Assembly (NCBI GenBank): GCA_051294375.1 | Contig: CM119266.1 | Location: 110,678 to 174,677 of the forward strand | DNA: 64,000 bases | Source: Paraspadella gotoi | Taxonomy: Eukaryota; Chaetognatha | Reading direction: 5' to 3' | Shown: positions 34,771-47,385 of the stretch, in pieces | Position numbering within the stretch: the stretch's first letter is position 1 | Layout of the letters: every line of letters starts with the position of its first letter | Notes under the pieces: generated by a model | What the model was told of the DNA's origin: nothing | Seen by the model: only the letters and a program-made list of their open reading frames with translations | Database searches by the model: none | Program-made: the position numbers and the translations under genes

Positions 34771-34814
34771 TTGTACATGTTTCGACTCTTAGTGTTACGA
34801 GTCTTCATCAGCAA
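34771..34814 (-). ncRNA. Hammerhead-ribozyme-like motif 6
   Basis: Minus strand: TTG paired with CAA in stem I, CTGATGA, GACTC/GAGTC with a 12-base loop, GAAA, ATGT, then A at the cleavage position (allowed by UH). The GA array and CTCACATCTGACCACTATCC follow, as in other PLE-2 ends. Confidence 0.6.
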
Positions 34815-34849
34815 ATGAATTCAATAGACCAAATTTTTAATATTAGTTT

Positions 34850-34882
<33 letters not shown>

Positions 34883-35219
34883 TTTCCAACAAAGAATTGA
34901 GCAAGGATAGTGGTCAGATGTGAGGACAGGTGAAAGTAGGGAAAGAGAGAGCAAATGATTTTTGAAATTGGTGAAAAGAATATATATATATTAAATATAT
35001 ATGCAGGATGTATTAATAAATCAAATAATTAATCAGTTAATTAATCAATTAGTCAATTAATTAATCAATAATTAATTAATCAGTCAATCAATCCGTCCAT
35101 CCGTCCCACCTTAGCAAAAAGCTCTAATAACTCGTGATTGGCTGGTTGGATTGTAAATTTGTAATGAAATTTTGTGTGTTGGTAGGAAAGTGTGTGATAA
35201 AGTTTATTAGGATTCCTTT

Positions 35220-36540
35220 TTTGTCCCTCTGGTAGAGATGAAATCGACTTGGGAACTGAATATAAGACATAAACCTGAAATAAAACTTTGGACCACGTGA
35301 AGAGGAGTGACAACTCTCCCAGAGTTTTCCAAGAGTGTGAGTCTGTCTTTCGCATTGAAGTACTTTTGCGGTGTTCTTGATCGGTTAATCTATATGTGAA
35401 TTAATTTTAAAGGGATTTTTGTTTTATAAGTTAATGAAATAATGAATTTTAAATCTGAAATGACTTTTGATTGATTTTGAAATATATTTTTGACTGGTTG
35501 TCGTAGCTGTAGACTTTATATTTTTTACATTGATTAAGACCTTTAGCTATTTTTAATAAATGTTTATTAATAAACGGAGTAGTAATATTAATATAATATA
35601 AAAATATAAAGGTGAACATTCTTAGTTTTTTTTTCGGATTACAAATTGCGGTATAGATATTATATAACAGATACTTATACTAGAAAAGTATGATATTCGC
35701 TAAAATTTTTGTATAGAATAAGGATATTATATAAAAATAGTATCAGCAGGTATTACTGAAAATAAAGAGTCGATAATAACAGGAATATTAAACTTTGAAT
35801 AAAGAAACGTCAAATGAGAAATAAAAACAAAATGATTAAAATTATAATTATAATTCGTTCGATGAACTTTTGAATTTTGAGAGGCTGCTTTATGGCTTAA
35901 ATTACTAAAATTTCATGAAGCTCATTTTTATCATGAGGTTCTTTGGGTCTTTTAAAATATTTATAAGACTGTCTAAATCCCTAAAACTTGATCGGAAAGG
36001 AACTCTCCAAACGCCGTTCAAGGTTAACTGTAATAGTCATCCTTTATTTTTGCGCAAAATATTCGAAGCTTGAGGAAAATGGGAATTTTAAAATATTTAT
36101 TTTAAAGTTATTAAATTGTTAGTTATGTATATAAAGTTAGTCAAGTAACTTTTTAGCTTGGGTGTGCGAGTGGCTTGGTGAGCTAGATTTCAGAATCATT
36201 ATTCTCTAGGTTAGGTGGAGTAGCGTTTGTTCGTTCTGTCGAGTCTATTCTGACTAAATTTATATAGTTCCATATATTCGTTATGCATCATAAAGTTGAA
36301 ATGAATAGGATGGAATGGGGATATATGTATAGAAATGTATTATATGGTGTCCGGCATGTTGAAAAAATAATTCAATAGACCCTTTAACTATAAAATAGAA
36401 TATAGCATAAATGAAATATGTGTGATCTTGGTACTATTAAATGCATACAAGGTTAATATAGTCAAAACTTTTGGTGTTAAATCTTTTTTTTCATTTATAT
36501 TTTTTTAGCGAATTAACACGTCATCTTTACAAACATAAAG
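35220..36540. other. AT-rich intergenic, no gene recognised
   Basis: A segment near 35.28-35.38 kb has an inverted, diverged partner at about 38.73-38.80 kb. No exon, RNA gene or element boundary recognised. Confidence 0.45.
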
Positions 36541-37200
36541 GTTGTGATTATATTTTACTCTTGCTTTTTTGGAGTCTTCGATCAGCGGTTTTTGACCTCT
36601 CAACATGATTTTGGTTCACAAACATTGACTTGCGTGAGAGAGGAGAGTAGAGAAAGAAAGTTTCATACAAAGAATTAGAGAAAAGCGATAGATGGCTCGG
36701 GACAGGAGATGTGCTGATAGGATAGGGAAGGAGAGAGAGTGAATAATTTGAAGACTGGTAAGAGAGACGAGCGAAAAAATCACCTACATTTGGCAATTTT
36801 AAAGTCTCTTTTCCTTTACTTACTTTTCCTCTGGGTACTTCTTATCTTTAGTCATCCACTAACCAGCTTATTTTATGTTTAGTTTTAAAATTAAGTTTGC
36901 TTAATTTAAAATCTATCTTGTTGTATATTGCTTAATATAATTGATTTTTCCCTCTTACTTTCCTTCCTCTTATCTCCTATCTCTTATTTACTAGTTTCAA
37001 ATTTATTTCACTCTCTCTCTCTTCCCTATTCTCACCTTCAACCTGAATCCTCTATTTTCTGACTCACCTGTTCTTTTCTTCAATTGCTTTGTTGCGAAGG
37101 AAATCTTTCGTTGAAACCGAAATCTCGTTTGAGTTCGAGAACGCTGAAGAAGACTTCATAAAAGCTAGTGAGTCGAAAACGCTTTTATTATTAATAAAAA
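36540..37200. repeat. Degraded PLE-2 ends, inverted pair
   Basis: The minus half (36.55-36.80 kb) resembles the CT-rich PLE-2 tail. The plus half ends at about 37130-37180 with GCTGAAGAAGACTTC, GAGTCGAAAACG and TTATTAATAAAAATC, a decayed hammerhead-type end. The core is not intact. Confidence 0.45.
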
Positions 37201-38950
37201 TCAATGTATAATGGTCCGTGAATAAAATCTTCCATTGTTTTCGTGTTATATATCAAACCTTATATAGATAAGTGAACCACAAATTTAAAAATGCTTCCAT
37301 TGTTACTATAATTTGGCTTCATATGTTTTTTTTAATGTTACTTATGGAAATTCTTCGACATAAAATACGACATAAGACTAAACCTGCCAGTTTTTTTTTA
37401 TTTTACCTCATAATTACTTACTTTTTTTTTTATATTAGATTAATTTTCAAACTTAGGTCATACAGATCCCCCCTCGTTTTTTCCTCAATTTTTTTCACTG
37501 TTTTTCGTGTGACTTAAGAAAGGAAGGTTTGTGATTGAGCTGTTTGCTTCTGACACTAATCAATCGATTCTGGTTTAATAACTATAGGCATAATAAACTG
37601 CAACTTGTAGTTAATAAGTTTTTCATTTATAAGTTTAACACTAGTTTGTAGACTTGCCAATTAAAACTTAAAAATTAGTGAGCGCATTCAGTCTAGACCA
37701 TGCAGCAAGGCTCTTTTTACCATTTATCCTAATATTACTTTCTTACAGCAAACAACACCCACTCTCATTCAGGGGTCATCCACTAAATTCTCCACCAAAG
37801 ATGTCGAAATTTATCTAACAGGATAAGTGAAAGGATAAAAGTTTTGTTTACCTAACTATGTTCCAGGATATATCGAATTTACATATGTACTTCTTATTTA
37901 TCTTGGCCATTTATTAAATCTAGTACTAATGTCCATACTATATTAAATATAATATTGTCCCCTTAGTTGTATTATTGCCTGATTACATTATTGCATCAAA
38001 ATATTAGCTTGATCAATAAAATATGCGATGTGATGCTGCTATCTAATATAAAAGGCTCACAAGACCAAGTAGCATTTCAAAATTTGTACTTCCAATTTTT
38101 AAAAAGCGAATTAAAAGTTTTACTATTCTTGGAGGAAACAATTTACCTCATTGTGCCAAAAGTAGTAATTGTGGCCATTTTCCAAAACTTTGAATATTTA
38201 CCTAAAAGAAAGACTCAGCACAGATTCTTGAAAATATGATAACGTTTTAATTCTATAATTTGACAGTATTTCTGCTTGTAATAAAGGCGCGAAATTTAAG
38301 CAATAAGAGCTTCAAAATGTTTAGAATAAATGTACTGGAGAAGATAATTATTATAATTTTAACCATGTTTTTATTTTAATTTTTTTTTTTAGTTTAAAGT
38401 TAAATAATTTGTGTATTTGATTGTTGTATTTTTTAGTAAGTACTGCTAAATATTATTTTTTAAATATTTTACATCTATCACAAAATATTTTAGTAATTAA
38501 CCATTTTCAAGTAAAGTATGTTTATTCAAAGAAACTAGATGTCAGTCTTTAATCTATATTATATAATTATTATATTATTATAATAAATTTTATTTAAATT
38601 CAAAAGGAATAAAAAAAGATAAGGTTCTATATCCCAAAATATATTTCAAAATCAATCAAGTATTGATTTTAATCATTAATTTTTATTAAAAAAATCCCTT
38701 TAAATTCAATTTCACCCACATACAGGATTGTAGCTGATCAAGGAAAAAACCGCACAAGCTACCCGATCACTTGGAAACTCTGGAGACGCTTCCTTTTCGC
38801 GGTCAGTGTTTTTCAGTTTATCCTAGCTGCCCAATGGTCTTCTACAGACAAAAAAGAAATACCTAATAACAATGAGTCGTGACCCTTTCATCTTATGGGT
38901 GTAATTAAAAACTTTGTGGACCATATATATTGCGTTAAAATATAATGTTA
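37200..38950. other. AT-rich intergenic, no gene recognised
   Basis: Only short AT-driven frames (for example 37967-38239, 90 codons) with no recognisable domain. Confidence 0.45.
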
Positions 38951-39046
38951 AAATATTTTAGTAAATGCGACTTATGTTTTTCCACTTAACAACTCATTGT
39001 ACACTCTCAGCGATTTCCGTCTGATAACTTTATCAGTCCAGGCTTG

Positions 39047-39071
39047 NNNNNNNNNNNNNNNNNNNNNNNNN
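39047..39071. other. Assembly gap (N)
   Basis: 25 N. Confidence 1.
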
Positions 39072-39496
39072 GATAATTTTTATATTGGTTGTACCAATTT
39101 CATATAACAAATGACAAAACAAAATCTTTTAAATTTGATTTTTTTAAGAACGTGTTCTTGTAGAGCTTAAAAAGTTAAATGAAAGTTAGTACTATAATTA
39201 TTTTCAAATTTTGACAATAAATTGGTTAAAAATAGCAAAAACCTTAAAAAATCATCATCATCATCATTATTGGCTGAATTTTATTTTTTTAAACTTTTCA
39301 TTAATAAAACAACAAAATTTTAAAAAGTTGTATTAATAACCTTTATCTAACTTTTAAAGCTCTATCAGAATCTATAAAAAAAATTTATAAGTAAAATTTT
39401 AAAAATTATTTTCATTTTCATATTATTTAATAGTCGCTTAACCATTATTTATTTGAGAGAACTTCTAGTTTTCAACCTGTTCCGGCCTAATATCAA

Positions 39497-39660
39497 GTAA
39501 GGCGGGCCAAAATTGAAGACTTTTTATAACTTCTAGTTCTCTTTAAAATTTTTTTTTCCTTTTACTACTAAATTGATTTTCAATGTAACTTTTTGAATTA
39601 GTTCATTGGGTTGTTGCACTGAAGCTTTTAAATATTTATTAATATATAATAATTATATAA
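39497..39660 (+). repeat. End of the TAAGGCGGGCC MITE family
   Basis: TAAGGCGGGCCAAAATTGA, then TTCTAGTTCTCTTTAAAA and AACTTTTTGAATTAG. The same sequence occurs at 31.64-31.80 kb and inverted at 18.31-18.47 kb. The 44.46-45.35 kb element shares the terminus. Confidence 0.65.
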
Positions 39661-40142
39661 ACATTTGACGGAATTATGCCAGTGGAAATGAGTTTAGATG
39701 AAAAAAAAAGTCACATTTACTTGATATTACAAAAAATACTATATGTCGAATTTTGGGGGGAGCATGATGTAGTGCCTTTTATCTGATGCCTCGACGATCG
39801 TATCGACTCAACCGGTGACGTAATATGTTTTCTCTTCCCGATTGATCTGTAACTTTTTGATTCGTTTTTTCGTGTTTCAATTCATTAAAATAGAAAACAA
39901 GTAAAAACCTAAAATCTGGCTCTCGTTCCTACACTGCTATATTTACTTACTTTTGACAAAATCTAAAAATTACTGATATTAAAAATTATGTATGAAACAG
40001 ACGAAAACTTTTTTTTAAATCAGATGCTATTTAATTTTGTGGAGTGATATTATGAAATTGGTACAAGCAATATAAAAATTATCCATTCATTTAATAAATA
40101 TTATATTATATTATCCTTGGACAAAATTTAAAAAGTTTTAAA

Positions 40143-40242
40143 NNNNNNNNNNNNNNNNNNNNNNNNNNNNNNNNNNNNNNNNNNNNNNNNNNNNNNNNNN
40201 NNNNNNNNNNNNNNNNNNNNNNNNNNNNNNNNNNNNNNNNNN
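40143..40242. other. Assembly gap (N)
   Basis: 100 N. Confidence 1.
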
Positions 40243-40689
40243 ACATTTTTTGCCTAACTTTTTGAGCTCTATCAGAATCAATCAAAAAAACTTAAAATAT
40301 CCAAAAAAATTGATTTACATTATATAGCAAAATAATAATTTGAATTAGCGAATTACTCATGGTTCTGAAAATTTTTGCAAAAAAATATTTTAACACAATA
40401 ACTAATACCAATAATAGATTCGTTTAATACTATTCGCATTAAAATTTGAATTTGTTCGGCTATCGCTAGCACTAGTACATTCTTCGCCATCTGTCGTCGT
40501 CGGCGGAAAACTCGGGGTTTTGGAAGAAGTTCGACGAGACGAAGAGACTTTTGGTTAGAAGTCGAACAAAAGACTAGAGAGAGCGGAAAAATCTTTCTTC
40601 CTTCTTTCTTCTTACGAGAAGGAAATGAAAGTTGGTTTTCAAGGTTCGCGAAAAAAAATGTTGTTAATGGAAATGGCTCGGGTGGGAAG

Positions 40690-40706
40690 GGAGAGAAGTG
40701 GGGAGA

Positions 40707-40755
<49 letters not shown>

Positions 40756-40946
40756 CGAGAGAAGAGAAGATACAGAGAGAGAGAAGAGGAGAGAGGGAGG
40801 AAGAAATTGAGATAAGGACCAAAGGCGGGACGGAGAAGAACCTCAGAAAGAGGAGAGAAGAAGCGAGATAATAGAATGAATAGGAGATTATTTATTACGC
40901 AAATAAAAGTTGTCTTCCTTTGCTGCGGAAGTGAGCTTTGTTGAGC

Positions 40947-40983
<37 letters not shown>

Positions 40984-41560
40984 GAGAGAGAGAGGACGCA
41001 GAAGAAGAGAAAGAAGAGAACACGAGGAGAGAGAGAAAGTGAGAATGTAAAGAAAAAAAAGATTACAAAGGAAGACGAGAAAGATGAAGATGATGGGGAA
41101 ATTCCTCCCTGGCGACAGAAGGGGAAAAAAGAAAAGAAAGGAGAATACAAAAAAGAAAAGGAATTGAGAAAAAAGAAAAGAAAAGAAATAAAAAAGAAAA
41201 GAAAAGAGAGAAAGGAGGAACGAAGCTCATAGAGCAGCCAAGGAGGTCACCCAGAAGAAACTCTTAAAAGATGAAGTCTCGACTCAAGGTTCAAAAGAAA
41301 AGTTAAGCACAGAACTAATTTTATCCCTTTTTTCTTTTTTCTTTTTTTATGAGAAAAAGAAAAAGAAAAAATAAAAAAGAGAAAAAAAGAAAAGAAGAGA
41401 GGAAGGAGGAACGAAAGCTCATAGAGCAGCCAAGGAGTCACCCAGAAGAATCTCTTAAAGATGAAGTCTCGACTCAAGGTTCAAAAGAAAAGTTAAGCAC
41501 AGAACTAATTTTATCCCTTTTTCTTTTCTTTTTTATACCATGAGAGGGAGAAGGGTAGGG
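40690..41560. repeat. Purine-rich region with a duplicated segment
   Basis: GA-rich throughout. The segment ATGAAGTCTCGACTCAAGGT plus flanks occurs at about 41200-41350 and again at about 41395-41535, a near-perfect direct duplication of about 190 bases. The long minus-strand frame at 40353-41150 is Ser/Leu/Phe-rich from composition and not called. Confidence 0.7.
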
Positions 41561-41730
41561 GAAGGGAGGGGAAGGAGGGGAAGGAATGGGAGGGCAGGGA
41601 AGGGGAAGGGCGGGGCACGGAAGATGAAGGGACGGGCGGGCGAGGCGAGTAGTGGGAGGGGAGGGAGAAGGGAGGGGAAGGGATGGGCGGGGAGGGGAAA
41701 GGATTGGAGGGCAGGGAAAGAGGAAGGGAG

Positions 41731-41755
41731 NNNNNNNNNNNNNNNNNNNNNNNNN
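41731..41755. other. Assembly gap (N)
   Basis: 25 N within a G-rich GGGAAGG repeat. Confidence 1.
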
Positions 41756-42549
41756 GGGAGGGCAGGGACGATCGCGGGTCAGGCACTCGATTTTATTGGA
41801 AATTGGTACAACCAATATAAAGTTTTTGAAGGCGTCTATTTACCGTCAAGCTGTCTCTACGTCTGTCAGTGTCTCAGTCTATCAATTGTTTAGCCTGTCT
41901 GTAAGTATCTCTGATTCTCTATATGTAAGTATTTCCGTCTGACAGTTAATTTCTCTGTCTGCTTTTAAAATTATAGATGTCTGCTTTCAGTCTCTTTCTC
42001 TCTCCTTGGCCTCCGTGTCCGTCGGGCAGCTTTTCTGTCTCTCTCTATATTCCTTTCTGTCTGTCTCCTAATCTCCGAGTCTAATTGTCTGTCTTTCTAA
42101 AATACCTCTTTGTCATGGTCCGTCTGTCTCTTTCAAGATGATCGCCGTCATCGACCCTCTTTTTTACCAATTTTCTTTTATTTCCTTCTGCGTCGACTTG
42201 AAGGTAAAAAGTGATTTACGTCAACGTCGACGTCGAGGCGGCATTTGCAGCAGAATCCACCGCAGCTCAGCTTCGGCGATCGGCGTTATTCCCTCAACGT
42301 CGTTTCTGCAATTTTTAAAACAAAAAAAAAGCAAAACATTAACAACATTAAAGTCAGCAACTACGAGATTAAGATTATTTTAAGAATTAAAATTCTCACA
42401 TCATCTTCATCTTCACACATCGACTCAGGCACGCGCGAGTCCATACTCACATTCACGAGTCCCTCGTCCCTCGGCTTCGGAATTATTCCCCTTTCACGTC
42501 GTCGAAATCTTTCTCGCTCGATTCCCTCGAAGTGACGACGGCTGGGATT

Positions 42550-42760
42550 TCGAGACTGGTCACCCGATGCCGAATCCCATCACCCGATGTCGAATCCCAT
42601 CACCCGATGCCGTATCCGATCAGCAGATGCATAATACTATCACACGATTTCGTATCCGATCACCAGATGACGAATAAAATCACCCAATCATTTGAGATCA
42701 ATCATTAAATACCAAGTTTGGTCACCCGATCCCAAATTCGATTACCCGATCATATTATGA
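42550..42760 (+). repeat. 22-bp minisatellite (ATCACCCGATGCCGAATCCC)
   Basis: About nine degenerate head-to-tail units, increasingly diverged to the right. Confidence 0.8.
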
Positions 42761-43197
42761 TGACCTCCACACGAAAGTAGAACATTCGATTTTCGGCTCT
42801 TTTCCAAATGCGCCCGATTTCTTCTAAGATTTAACCTTAATGTAATACCAAACCCAAAACCCATTCTCTAATCCATAACCTTAATTCCCAACGTTTTAAT
42901 TCTCTTTAGAGATCCCTAGGAAACTCGTAAAAACGATATAGTATCTCCGGGAAAAACAAAGTGGGAAAGCGCGACATGAGGCGAAATATCTTTCACACTC
43001 TATCCTTACGGAAGATCTCTCGATTTCCTCGACCGAATCACTTGGGTTTGTGACTCTTCACTCTTCAGTAAATACAACCGCTCAGAGGACTTGATTCCCC
43101 GGATGTTCATACGCACCTGACACAATGACCCGTATGTAAGGATCTCAACGAACCAAAATTAGCTTCAATTAAAGTCCTTCCTTTCAAGCGAAACGCA

Positions 43198-43228
<31 letters not shown>

Positions 43229-43476
43229 CATATGCCTCTCTCCCTCTCTCTCTCTCTCTTACAATCTATGCCTCTCTCCCTCTCTCTCTCTCTCTCTTAC
43301 AATCTATGCCTCTCTCCCTATCTCTCTCTCTCTCTTACAATCTATGCCTCTCTCCCTATCTCTCTCTCTCTCTCTCTTACAATCTATGCCTCTCTCCCTA
43401 TCTCTCTCTCTCTCTTTCTCTCTCTTACAATCTATGCTGCTCTCTCTCTCTCCATCTCTCTCTCTCTATCTCTCTT

Positions 43477-43515
<39 letters not shown>

Positions 43516-44012
43516 TCTTACAATCTATGCCTCTCTCCCTATCTCTCTCTCTCTTACAATCTATGCCTCTCTCCCTATCTCTCTCTCTCTCTCTCTTACA
43601 ATCTATGCCTCTCTCCCTATCTCTCTCTTACAATCTATGCCTCTCTCCCTATCTCTCTCTCTCTCTCTCTTACAATCTATGCCTCTCTCCCTATCTCTCT
43701 TCTCTCTCTCTCTTTCTCTCTCTACAATCTATGCTGCTCTCCCTCTCTCTCTCTCTCATCTCTCTCTCTCTATTTCTCTTTCTCTCTCTCCTCTCTCCTC
43801 TCTCTTACAATCTTATGCCTCTCTCCCTCTCTCTCTCTCATCTCTCTCTCTATCTCTCTTTCTTCTCTCTCTCTCTCTTACAATCTATGCCTCTCTCCCT
43901 ATCTCTCTCTCTCTTCTCTTACAATCTATGCCTCTCTCTCTCTCTCTCTCTCTTACAATCTATGCCTATCTCTCTCTTCTCTCTCTCTCTCTCTCTCTTT
44001 CTCTCTTTCTCA
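43198..44012 (+). repeat. CT-rich minisatellite, TTACAATCTATGCCTCTCTC
   Basis: About eighteen units. Each is TTACAATCTATGCCTCTCTC or the TGCTG variant, followed by a CT tract of varying length. All three frames are open for hundreds of codons, an effect of the repeat. Confidence 0.95.
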
Positions 44013-44117
44013 GTCACACCGGACACGAAAATCATCTCGCGCGTCCTATCCCTATATCGTCTACTGTTCCATATCTGGGTTCCTCAATCATCAGGCAGCG
44101 ACCGTCACTGCCCCGTA

Positions 44118-44155
44118 CTGCTCTGCTCTGCTCTGCTCTGCTCTGCTCTGCTCTG
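44118..44155 (+). repeat. (CTGCT)n microsatellite
   Basis: About seven pentanucleotide units. Confidence 0.95.
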
Positions 44156-44462
44156 CCTGCCGTCCTTCCGCCTCTTCGTAGAACAAATCCTATGCAGAAT
44201 GTCATATTTTATTATTTTTTGAGGGGGCATTTCGTTTACTCCGTCTCATTTTCCCAATTAACTTGTCAGCTATCCTGCTTGCTTTCCCCAATTATTTTTG
44301 CTTGCTCTCCCACTCGCTTTTCCAATCAATTCTTTCTCCAATTTTTCACCTACTTTCCCCGTCCAAGTAGACTCTTTGTCTTTGTCCGCCCCTTCCTGCT
44401 TTTCAAATTCACTCCGTGACTGCTCTCCTTGCCTTCTCTCCTTACCCGCTCTTCTTGCCCAA

Positions 44463-45345
44463 TAAGGCGGGCTGTGGCGGTATATTCACACCGCCTCACG
44501 TCCACCGTCCTTCAGCCAAATCCAGAGGGGGAACACACCATCCCAGCCCAGGCGTAGTGTTCCATCCACAGTCCTAATGACTTCCCTCTGTGTTGGCAAA
44601 GCGAGACCGTCCTAGGGTAACCGCGCCAGTGACAGGAGGCGTCACTGAGGGTCGGAAGCCCCCAAAGCCAACAGTGAGATGCCCCATCCCAACGGGCATC
44701 ACAGGCAACCCGGCTGTTGCCATAGGGCCAAAATTGATCACTTTTTATCATTAAGAGTTCTGTAATATAAAATTCATTTGTCCATCATATACTTAATCAA
44801 TATTTAATATCACTTTTTTAACTAGTGAAGCACAGTATAACATTAAAGCATTTAAATATTTATCAATGCATAGGCAATAAAAAAATTTTTTTCTAAAAAT
44901 TTTATTTTTTAAAAACGGATTCAGATAGCCCATAAAAAGTTGTCTAAACAAAGTATAATGCGTTTTTCAATATTTCAATGATAAGTGGGTCAAATAATGG
45001 AAAAACTCTTTAAAATCATCATCATCATCGTCGTACCAAAATTTTTATAGTTTTTGCTAATTTTAAGCAATAAAACAAAAAAATTGGAAATATTGTAGTA
45101 ATATTTTTTATTTCTTTTTTTAATCTCTACCCGAATCCGTTTTTAAAAATTCTGATATGGAAAAAAACATTTTTCATGATTTATAGTAATACAATAAACT
45201 TTAAATGCTTCTATGTAATAACATAGAATTAATAAACTATATATAAAATCTTAATTTTTTTTTTATTTCGTCATCCCACAGGGATGCTCTAACGTTATTA
45301 TTATTATTATTACAGAACTCTTAGTTTTTACTTTATTCCGCCCTA
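44463..45345 (+). mobile_element. MITE (TAAGGCGGG family) with nested SINE-B
   Basis: It begins TAAGGCGGGC and ends ATTCCGCCCTA. Inner inverted words AGAGTTCTGTAAT and ATTACAGAACTCT support the inverted ends. Flanks TTGCCCAA and ATGCCCAA give an 8-base duplication with one mismatch. SINE-B copy 1 lies near the left end and separates TAAGGCGGGC from GGGCCAAAATTGATCAC. Confidence 0.75.
44474..44723 (+). repeat. SINE-B copy 1 (forward)
   Basis: Forward reading: GTGGCGGTATATTCACACCG, a tRNA-like part with TGTTCCATCCACAG (B-box-like), then the body CAGTGACAGGAGGCGTCACT, GAGATGCCCCATCCCAACGG and GGCTGTTGCCATA. About 250 bases. Confidence 0.75.
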
Positions 45346-45739
45346 ATGCCCAATTTCCTTGCCTTCTTCCCTTCCCTGCTCTCCTTGCTAACTCTCCTTG
45401 CCTGCTCTCCTTGCCCGCTCTTTATGCCCTATTTCATTGCCCGCTCTCCTTACCCGCCTTTCTTGCCCACTCTCCTTACCAGCTCTTCTTACCCGCACAC
45501 CTTTCTCACTCTCCTTTCTCGCTAGACTTACCCGCTCGACTTGCCCGCTTTTCACGCTTGGTTTTGGTAAGAATACGTGACGTCACTCGGTGCAAATCGT
45601 TTGTCTCAAACGAGTCTTTGGAATGAGCGCAAGGATGATGAGATCGACGATGAAAACGACGATGACGACGACGACGTTACCGGAAATCAACGATAGTCGA
45701 AAAGTATATTTCGGCCATAATTTTCAAGATTTTCAAAAT

Positions 45740-46040
45740 TTTTGTTTAAAAATTGAGTTAGAATTAGGGTTAGAAATTAAAGTTAGGGAAGCTGTGAGGG
45801 ATTTGGGTTTAGAGGTTAGCTTAGGGATTTGGATAAGGATTTGGGTTAGGGTAAAGGGTTAGGGGATTCGGGTTTAGGATTATGGATTAAGCGTCATAAA
45901 AAAGGTTTGAGTTAGGGATTAGCGTTAGGGATTATGGTTAGGGATTCCATCAAATAATTAGTATAAAGTACTATAAAGTATAAATTATTTAGGTTAAAAT
46001 TAAGTTCAGGGATAGGGAATAAAAATGAGGCGCTTTCGGA
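45740..46040 (+). repeat. Degenerate telomere-like TTAGGG array, plus
   Basis: GGGTTAGGGTAAAGGGTTAG, TTAGGGATT and similar variants over about 250 bases, followed by GAGGCGCTTTCGGAAAA. The inverted equivalent, with the same adjacent word, lies at 49.99-50.28 kb. Confidence 0.7.
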
Positions 46041-46049
46041 AAATTTTTC

Positions 46050-47270
46050 AGCCAGTGGAAAAATGATAGAAAAATATTGGACGAAAAATGAAAGAAAGAA
46101 AAGAAAAAAAAATTAACAGGAAAAGAAAGGAAAAATGGATAAGAAAAAGCCGCGACAAGGAATCGTTAAAGGCAAGCAAAAAAGGGAGGAAAGAAAAAAG
46201 TGATGGATGATTTTTGTTACGAAGCAAGCAGGGAAATCTTTTTTTTCTCATGCAAATGAAAGAGCAAGCATCGAGAGAAACGTTAGGTTTTTAAAAAGAG
46301 CGGATACGAAGCGCGAGGAAAACCCTCGCGGTGATGAAGGGTTGAAGGGTTTTTGAGCGAGAAGGTCCGGAGTTCGCTTCCCGTTTTCGACGAGGTGAGA
46401 AAAGAAGCTGCGTGGCGCCTTAATACAAAGGAGAAGAGGATAACGACGACGACGACGACGACGACGAAGAGGAAGAGGAAGGCGATGAAGGAGGCCGACC
46501 GCGATGAAGCGGCCTGACTAAGGAAAAACAAAAAAGAAGAATTGAAGTCACTTTGGGGAAAGGAGGAAAAGAAAGGGGAAAAGGAAAAGAGGAAAGGAAA
46601 AGTTGCTGTGAAAAAGTTGAACGATGCTTTTTTTTAAATGAGACGCTAAAAAGTCAAGTGTGAACGAATTAGAAGAGACCAAAGTTAAAAAAAAATTGAA
46701 AAAATGAAAAATCGGAAAAAGATTGGCCAGTAACGAGCGGTGAAAAAAAATAGGGAAAGAGTGAAAAAAAATTTTGATGAGTTTAAAAGAAAAGGTGAGT
46801 GATGAGGGAGTCACAGCGGGAATTGGCGAGAGCGTTAGAGCGTGAGAGCGTGAGAGCGTGAGAGCGAGCCTTTGACGGAAAAAGCAGAAGAAAAATCTCA
46901 AGGCCGAACCGGCTATTCATAAACAGCGAGAGAGAGAGAGAGAGAGTGAGGGAGAGTTCCTCTTTGGTAATTAGAGCTTCTCTCTTTCAATATTAGCCAG
47001 AAAAAAGGAACATAAAAGGATAACGGAAAATGAAAAGGAAAAAAAGAAAAAAAAAGAAAAAAAGGAACAAAAGAAAAAATATATATATAAATATGTAAAT
47101 AAACAAGAACGGTAATTCCAATGTGTTGCGCCGCAATGACTTTCTTTTCACGTGTATTTATGACTTGCATTTTATTCTTTAAAGTTTTAGGATTTCCTGA
47201 AGGTGGCGCTAGCAGTATCTTATTTTTGAGGTTTTTTTCCTGTCTTAACAAATGAGCAATCAACTATAGG
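46050..47270. other. Purine-rich intergenic, no gene recognised
   Basis: A-rich and GA-rich sequence with a (GAC)n tract at 46.44 kb and a short GTGAGAGC repeat at 46.84 kb. Minus-strand Phe/Leu/Ser frames are compositional. Confidence 0.5.
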
Positions 47271-47284
47271 CGAATTATATGCAT

Positions 47285-47385
47285 TTTTAACGTAAGTGGG
47301 ACAGACCGATGGAGAGACATGCCGACCGACAGACCGACCGAAAAGTGACTTATAGAGTTGCTCCGCGAGTACTTGCGGCGCAACT
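47285..47385 (+). mobile_element. Hairpin-terminated repeat end, variant hairpin (copy 5)
   Basis: CGACAGACCGACCGAAAAGT, GACTTATAGAGTTG, then the hairpin at 47356-47385: AGTTGC, CCGC, GCGG, GCAACT, followed by AAAAAC. The stem sequence differs from the GGATCTGCT form, but both arms have changed together. Confidence 0.5.

Larger units (their letters stand above)
44255..45560 (+). repeat. Degenerate CTTGCCCGCTCTCC minisatellite, split by a MITE
   Basis: Loose 15-17 base units (CTCCTTGCCCGCT and variants) occur at about 44.25-44.46 and 45.36-45.56 kb. The element at 44463-45345 lies between them. Confidence 0.7.

Noticed and set aside
40353-41150. 265-codon minus-strand frame with hydrophobic stretches
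   Set aside because: GA-rich on the plus strand gives Ser/Leu/Phe by composition; apparent membrane segments are not evidence.
43232-44419. 395-codon open frame and two overlapping ones
   Set aside because: All three frames of a CT-rich minisatellite are open at once, so openness carries no information.
45740-46040. A true chromosome end
   Set aside because: The repeats are degenerate, short and internal, with ordinary sequence on both sides.
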